Source of the DNA: Amycolatopsis japonica
Lineage (GTDB): Bacteria; Actinomycetota; Actinomycetes; Mycobacteriales; Pseudonocardiaceae
Direction of reading: 5' to 3'
DNA: 64,000 nt
NCBI RefSeq assembly: GCF_000732925.1
Contig: NZ_CP008953.1
Span: 4,030,001-4,094,000, forward strand
Both the position numbers and the translations under genes were made by a program. Below the pieces are notes generated by a model that had not been told where the DNA came from, made no database searches, and saw only the letters and a list, made by a program, of their open reading frames with translations. The stretch's first letter is position 1. Each line of letters opens with the position of its first letter. Below are positions 59,149-64,000 of this stretch, in pieces.

Positions 59149-62100
59149 TTGCGGGCAGAACTGGGCAGGGCCGGCCGGGTACACGAGGCGTTCGAGGACC
59201 AGGCGGGCCGGACCCCGCACCGCGTGGCGGTCATCGCCGGAGACCGGCGGACGACCTACCGGGAGCTGGACGAGGCCGCGAACGCCGTGGCGCACGCGCT
59301 GCTGGAACGCGGGATGTCGCGCGGCGCCCTGGTCGGCGTGCGCCTGCGTCGCGGACCGTGGCTGGTGCCGGTGCTGCTCGGGGTACTGAAGGCCGGTTGC
59401 GCGTACGTGCCGCTCGACCCGGCCGCCCCGCGTGCGGCGGTCGCCGAGATCGTCGAGGACTCCGGGCTGCGGCTGGTCGTGGTGGACGAACCCGGCGCGG
59501 ACGAACCGGCACCGGTGCTCGCCGTCGCGGACATCGACGTCACGCGCACCACGTCCCCCGGCGTCACCGGCGCGGGTTCGGACCTCGCCTACGTGATCTA
59601 CACGTCCGGCTCGACCGGACGACCCAAGGGCGTCGAAGTCGAACACCGCAACGTGCTCGCGTTGCTGCGCTGGGCGGCCGCCACCTACTCCGACGACGAA
59701 CTGCGGGGCGTGCTCGGCGCCGCCTCGGTGTGTTTCGACGCGTCGGTCGCGGAGTTGTTCCCGCCGTTGGTCACCGGCGGCAGCCTCGTCCTCGCCGAGA
59801 ACCTGCTGGCGCTGCCGGGTCTTCGCGACGAAGTCACGTTCGTGCAAGGCGTCCCGTCCGTGCTCGCCGTCCTGACCCGCACACCGCTCCCGCCTTCGGT
59901 GCGGACCGTCGCCATCGCCGGCGAACCGCTGAGCCGCGCGCTCGTCGACCGGATCCACCGCAACGACGGCGTCCGGCGGATCGTCAACTGCTACGGCCCG
60001 ACCGAGGCCACCGTCAACTGTTCGTCCTACGAGGTCGGCCGCGACGAACGGACCGACCCGCCGATCGGGACCCCGTTGCCCGGCGCGGAATTCTCCGTAC
60101 GCGACCGGGACGGCCGTCCACTCGGTGACGGCGAAACCGGCGAGCTGTGGGTCAGCGGCGCGCTCGTGACCCGGGGCTACCTCGGACGGCCCGAGCTCAC
60201 CGCGAGCAAGTACGTGACCGAGAACGGCGTCCGGTACTACCGCACCGGCGATCTCGTCCGGCGGCAGGACGGCGTCCACCACTTCGCGGGCCGTGTCGAC
60301 GATCAGGTGAAGGTCCGCGGGTTCCGGGTCGAACCCGGCCAGGTTCAGGCGGTGCTGCTGACCCATCCGGCGGTCGGCAACGCGGTCGTGCTCGCCCCGG
60401 CCGACGAATCCGGGGAACGACGCCTGATCGGGTTCGCCGAACCGGACGGCGACCGGCCGACCGAAGCCGCGCTGCTCGCCTGGCTGCGCGCACGACTGCC
60501 CGGACACCTCGTCCCCTCCCGGATCGCCGTACTCGACGCGATCCCGCTCGGCACCACCGGAAAGGCCGACCGGGCGGCTTTGGCGGCCTGGGTGTTCGAT
60601 CGCGACGCCTCGGCCGAGTTCGTCGCTCCGCGCACCGACACCGAACGGTTGGTCGCCGAAGCCGTCACGGCGGCCTTCGGGCTGACGGACATCGGCGTGC
60701 ACGACCGGTTCACCGACTCCGGCGGTCACTCGCTCGCCGCGGCGCGAGCGGTGGCGCGGCTGCGCGAAACGACCCACCGAATGATCAGCCTGGAGGGCTT
60801 CCTCACCGACGGCACGGTGGCCACCGTCGCGCGGCGGCTCGACGAAGCCCCGGTCGCCGAACCGGCGGCGGAACCGCTCAGCGACCCGCGCCGCGAGGTC
60901 TTCCCGCTCACCCACACGCAACGCGACCTGTGGACCCTCGCCCAGCTCAGCCCGACGGGCACCGCCACGACGGCCGCCTGGCGCCTGCGTCACCATGGCT
61001 CGTTCTCGCGCGAGGCGATCCAGAGCGCGGCGGACGCGCTGGTGGCCCGGCATCACGCGCTGCGCGGCACCGTCCAGGATCACGACGGCGAGCCGGTGCT
61101 CGTCATCGGTCCACCAGCCCCGGTTCCTCTCGAGGTCCTCCAGGCAGGCGAGGGATCGGCCGCGGCACGGCACGCGTTCGATCTGCGCACCGAAACCCCG
61201 TTGCTGCGGATCACGGCGCTCCGGGTCGCCGACGAAGTCACCGAGCTGATCGTCGTTTCCGACCACATCGCCACCGACGGCGTCTCGATCGGCGAGCTCA
61301 TGACCGGTCTGGCGGGTGCGGACGCGCCGGAGCCGGGGGCGCAGATCGGCGACGTCGCCCTCCGCGAACAGGCACTCGAGCGGGACGACCGGCTGACGCG
61401 GTACTGGGCGGCCGAACTGGCCGGAGCGGTCCCGCCCGACGCGCTCTTCGACCGGCCCGCCCCCGGAATACAGCGGTTCCTCGGCGAGCGGGTGACCGTT
61501 CCCCTGCCCGAAACCCTGCGCACGGCGGTGGACCGGCTCGCCTCGGCCTCCGGGGTCACGCCCTTCGCGGTCTACCTGTCCGCACTGGGTGTGCTGACCG
61601 GTTCGCTGGTGAACGGCTCGGACGTCCTCCTCGGGACGGCCGCGGCGCGGCGGGATTCCGCCGATCTCGCCCATACGGTCGGCCCGCTGGTGGACGTGCT
61701 TCCCGTCCGGCTGCGCCCGGATCCGGCCGGTTCGTTCCGCGACCTGCTGCGCACCGCCATGACGACCACCGTGCGGGCCATCGACCACCGCGGCCTGTCC
61801 TCGGGCGAGCTCACCGAACTCTGGGGCGGCGACCGTCCGGCGGGGATGCCGCTCACCCCGGTGTCGCTTTCCGTGCAGCCCGCCGGGCTGCCGGTGTCGG
61901 TGCACGGGCCGGGCACCCGGCTGGACCTGCTCGGCGAACTGCCCACCGGCGGCAGCCACGCCCCGCTGACGGTCTTCGTGAACGAGCACGTCGATGGTGG
62001 TGAGCTGATCCTCGAGCACGATCCGGCGCTACTCTCCCCCGCCCGGGCGCAGTGGTTCACCCAGTCCCTGTTGCACATCCTTCGGTCCGCACTGTCCACT

Positions 62101-64000
62101 CCGGACGCCGAATTGTCTACTTTGGACCTGATCGGCGACGAAGAACGCGCGAAGCTCGCGGAATGGGGCACCGGCGCCCCGCTACCGCCGTCCGAGGCGG
62201 TCAGCGTCCCGGACGCGGTCCTGCGCCACGCCGCACGCGTCCCGGACGCGCTCGCGGTGTCGACGCTGACCTATCGCGAGCTGGTCGCGCGTGCCGACCG
62301 GGTCGCCCGCGCCCTGGTCGCGGCGGGCGTCCGGCGAGGGGACGCGGTCGGGGTGTGCCTGCCCCGCGACGAACTGCTCCCCGCGATGCTGCTGGCCGTA
62401 TGGCGGGCAGGCGCCGGGTATCTGCCGCTGGACCCCGACCTGCCACCCGCCCGGCTCGCCCAGCTCGTCACCGAGGCGGGTGTGAACGTCGTCCTCACGC
62501 GCGGCGGCACGCGCGACATCGCCTTGCCTGGCACGGTGCTCGACGCCGATTCGGTCGCCGACGCCGAGGCGGAGCTGGTCGTGCCGAGCGGTGACTCGCT
62601 GGCCTACGTGCTCTACACGTCCGGCTCGACCGGGCGGCCGAAGGGCGTCGAGGTGACGCACGCGAACCTGCACGCCTTCGTCCAGTCTCGTCAGGTGTCG
62701 CACGGCATGGCGCCGGGCGACACCATGGCGGCGATCGCGCCCTTGGCGTTCGACGTCTCCGTCGAAGAACTGTGGTGGCCGCTCGCCTCGGGCGCGCGGT
62801 GTGTGATCGCCGACCGCGACCAGGCTGTCGACGGCCACCAACTCGCCCGGTGGATCGCAGAAAACGGCGTCACCATCGCCGATCTGACGCCGACGAGCCT
62901 GCGGATGCTGCTCGCGGCGGACTGGCCGGGCGACCCGTCCTTGCGGCTGCTGCTCGGCGGTGAGGCACTCGATCCCGACCTCGCCGCACGGGTGTTGCCG
63001 CTGGTGAGCGAGCTGTGGAACGGGTACGGCCCGACGGAGGCGACGGTCGCGGCGACCGCGCACCGGGTCACGCCCGGCGACACCTGGGTGCCGATCGGCG
63101 AACCGACGCCCGGCGCCCGCCTGTCCGTACGCGACGTCGGCGGCAGGCCCGTTCCGGCAGGCGCGATCGGCGAGCTGTGGATCGGTGGGAGCGGCGTCGC
63201 GCGCGGCTACCGCGGGCACCCGGAGCCGGCCGCGTTCGTCACCGAGGAGGACGGCCGCTGGTACCGGACGGGCGACCTCGTCCGGTGGCGGCCGGAGGGC
63301 ACGCTGGAGTTCCTCGGTCGCGCCGACGACCAGGTGAAAGTGCGCGGCAACCGCTTCGAGCTCGGCGAGATCGAGGCCGCCCTGCGGTCACTGTCCGATG
63401 TGGACGACGCGGCGGTCGCGGTGATCGCGGACGGCGGCGACGCCCACCTGGCCGGCTACCTCACGCCGGCGTCGGCCGACCCGTCGGCCGCCCAGCGACA
63501 CGTCGGACGGCTGCTGCCGGGATACATGGTGCCGAGCCGCTGGCTGACGCTCGACGCGCTTCCGTTGCTGCCCAACGGGAAGCTCGACCGGCGCGGGTTG
63601 CCTCCGGTGCCGTCCGCCACGACCGCCGCGGCGGCCCCGCTCTCAGCGGACGAGGAAGTGGTCGCCGAGGTCTGGCGATCCTGCCTGGACGTCGGCGAGA
63701 TCGGCCCGGACAGCGATTTCTTCGCCCTCGGCGGCCGGTCCCTGGCGGCGACGCGGGTGGTGGGGACGCTGCGTGAGCGGGCGGTCCACCGGATCACCGT
63801 GCGGACGCTGTTCGACCACCCGGTGCTGTCGGACTTCACCGCCCAGCTGGGCGGCCTGCGCGCCGAACCGGCGGGTCCGGTCGAAGAACTGGTGGCGGTC
63901 GTGTGGGCCCAGACACTGGGCCACGACCGGGTCGGCGCGCTGGACGACTTCCCGTCACTCGGCGGCGATCCGGCGAAGGCCGCCCAGGTTGCGGACCGCC
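59149..64000 (+). CDS. Non-ribosomal peptide synthetase, first modules (A-T-C-A-T-T-like), truncated by window end
   Basis: An in-frame TAA at 59131 and AAGGAG at 59133-59138 leave TTG 59149 as the start; 1,617 codons are visible. A1: YTSGSTGRPKG near residue 150, CYGPTEATV near 281, YRTGDL near 364, TGKADR near 470. T1: FTDSGGHSLAAAR with Ser528. C: SDHIATDGVS at 704, where the usual HHxxxDG reads DHIATDG but the catalytic second His706 is kept. A2: YTSGSTGRPKG at 1157, GYGPTEATV at 1291, YRTGDL at 1372, NGKLDR. T2: LGGRSLAATR with Ser1531. A second carrier-like domain follows, reading LGGDPAKAAQV with Pro1608 where the phosphopantetheine Ser should be. Starting with A implies an initiation module. 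The product is unknown and the specificity codes were not matched confidently. Confidence 0.9.
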   Translation, partial: MRAELGRAGRVHEAFEDQAGRTPHRVAVIAGDRRTTYRELDEAANAVAHALLERGMSRGALVGVRLRRGPWLVPVLLGVLKAGCAYVPLDPAAPRAAVAEIVEDSGLRLVVVDEPGADEPAPVLAVADIDVTRTTSPGVTGAGSDLAYVIYTSGSTGRPKGVEVEHRNVLALLRWAAATYSDDELRGVLGAASVCFDASVAELFPPLVTGGSLVLAENLLALPGLRDEVTFVQGVPSVLAVLTRTPLPPSVRTVAIAGEPLSRALVDRIHRNDGVRRIVNCYGPTEATVNCSSYEVGRDERTDPPIGTPLPGAEFSVRDRDGRPLGDGETGELWVSGALVTRGYLGRPELTASKYVTENGVRYYRTGDLVRRQDGVHHFAGRVDDQVKVRGFRVEPGQVQAVLLTHPAVGNAVVLAPADESGERRLIGFAEPDGDRPTEAALLAWLRARLPGHLVPSRIAVLDAIPLGTTGKADRAALAAWVFDRDASAEFVAPRTDTERLVAEAVTAAFGLTDIGVHDRFTDSGGHSLAAARAVARLRETTHRMISLEGFLTDGTVATVARRLDEAPVAEPAAEPLSDPRREVFPLTHTQRDLWTLAQLSPTGTATTAAWRLRHHGSFSREAIQSAADALVARHHALRGTVQDHDGEPVLVIGPPAPVPLEVLQAGEGSAAARHAFDLRTETPLLRITALRVADEVTELIVVSDHIATDGVSIGELMTGLAGADAPEPGAQIGDVALREQALERDDRLTRYWAAELAGAVPPDALFDRPAPGIQRFLGERVTVPLPETLRTAVDRLASASGVTPFAVYLSALGVLTGSLVNGSDVLLGTAAARRDSADLAHTVGPLVDVLPVRLRPDPAGSFRDLLRTAMTTTVRAIDHRGLSSGELTELWGGDRPAGMPLTPVSLSVQPAGLPVSVHGPGTRLDLLGELPTGGSHAPLTVFVNEHVDGGELILEHDPALLSPARAQWFTQSLLHILRSALSTPDAELSTLDLIGDEERAKLAEWGTGAPLPPSEAVSVPDAVLRHAARVPDALAVSTLTYRELVARADRVARALVAAGVRRGDAVGVCLPRDELLPAMLLAVWRAGAGYLPLDPDLPPARLAQLVTEAGVNVVLTRGGTRDIALPGTVLDADSVADAEAELVVPSGDSLAYVLYTSGSTGRPKGVEVTHANLHAFVQSRQVSHGMAPGDTMAAIAPLAFDVSVEELWWPLASGARCVIADRDQAVDGHQLARWIAENGVTIADLTPTSLRMLLAADWPGDPSLRLLLGGEALDPDLAARVLPLVSELWNGYGPTEATVAATAHRVTPGDTWVPIGEPTPGARLSVRDVGGRPVPAGAIGELWIGGSGVARGYRGHPEPAAFVTEEDGRWYRTGDLVRWRPEGTLEFLGRADDQVKVRGNRFELGEIEAALRSLSDVDDAAVAVIADGGDAHLAGYLTPASADPSAAQRHVGRLLPGYMVPSRWLTLDALPLLPNGKLDRRGLPPVPSATTAAAAPLSADEEVVAEVWRSCLDVGEIGPDSDFFALGGRSLAATRVVGTLRERAVHRITVRTLFDHPVLSDFTAQLGGLRAEPAGPVEELVAVVWAQTLGHDRVGALDDFPSLGGDPAKAAQVADR

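Noticed and set aside
58966..62019. 1,000-codon open frame on the minus strand opposite the NRPS
   Set aside because: The plus strand has unambiguous A, T and C motifs in a single frame; the antisense frame has none.
59149..63600. Prediction of the amino acids activated by the two A domains
   Set aside because: Pocket residues could be read only approximately and did not match a known code with confidence.
1..64000. tRNA or rRNA genes
   Set aside because: No cloverleaf with a GTTCGANNC T-loop pattern, and no rRNA-like sequence, was noticed on either strand.

Overview
The window is very GC-rich, with strong third-position G/C bias. It carries an RbpA homologue, a mycobacterial-type lnt/ppm1 pair, a resuscitation-promoting factor, many leaderless GTG starts behind TAGGGT-like -10 boxes, and a non-ribosomal peptide synthetase. 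This points to a filamentous actinomycete. The families of intergenic hairpin repeats suggest an Amycolatopsis-type member of the Pseudonocardiales. That genus call is inference; no rRNA or tRNA gene is visible.

Layout. 0-11.8 kb: small metabolic and regulatory units. These are a PobA-like hydroxylase opposite a DUF4865 gene, a lipoprotein, a TetR/AidB-type acyl-CoA dehydrogenase pair, an ECF sigma/peroxiredoxin pair, a tight four-gene run (DinB, ProC-like, PrmC-like, methyltransferase), and an NmrA/HxlR divergent pair. 12-18.4 kb: a tyrosine recombinase behind a perfect 17-bp inverted repeat, a zinc-ribbon protein, a glycerophosphodiesterase, Rpf, an MFS transporter, thymidine kinase, and rbpA behind a sigma-R-type promoter. 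18.4-18.8 kb: a gene-free block packed with long perfect hairpins. 18.8-29.6 kb: dapA, LysR, SDR, a zinc-finger/ECF sigma/SnoaL fusion, DeoR, ppm1-lnt, an amidohydrolase, and a KamA-family radical SAM aminomutase.

29.6-35.1 kb is accessory DNA. It has lower coding density, small exported or membrane proteins, decayed genes, and an Ltp-type lipoprotein. It is bounded on the left by intact kamA and on the right by a frameshifted, internally deleted copy of the kamA 3' end. Just beyond lies a 1,367-residue fusion of a class III nucleotide-cyclase-like domain, a STAND NTPase, a membrane helix and 14 WD40 repeats. After a long convergent hairpin comes an 11-kb gene for a 3,651-residue Sec-exported RTX calcium-binding protein. 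Together these make 30-50 kb the most unusual part of the window.

50.5-59 kb: IclR, YceI, a methyltransferase with a possible leader peptide, a co-directional catechol ortho-cleavage operon (LysR-catB-catA-catC), and an XRE/NB-ARC/TPR regulator. The last gene is an NRPS (A-T-C-A-T-T-like) that starts at TTG 59149 and runs off the window. A 21-bp-period palindromic repeat occurs both at 2.6 kb and just upstream of the NRPS. All functions are read by eye from family motifs; no database search was possible.
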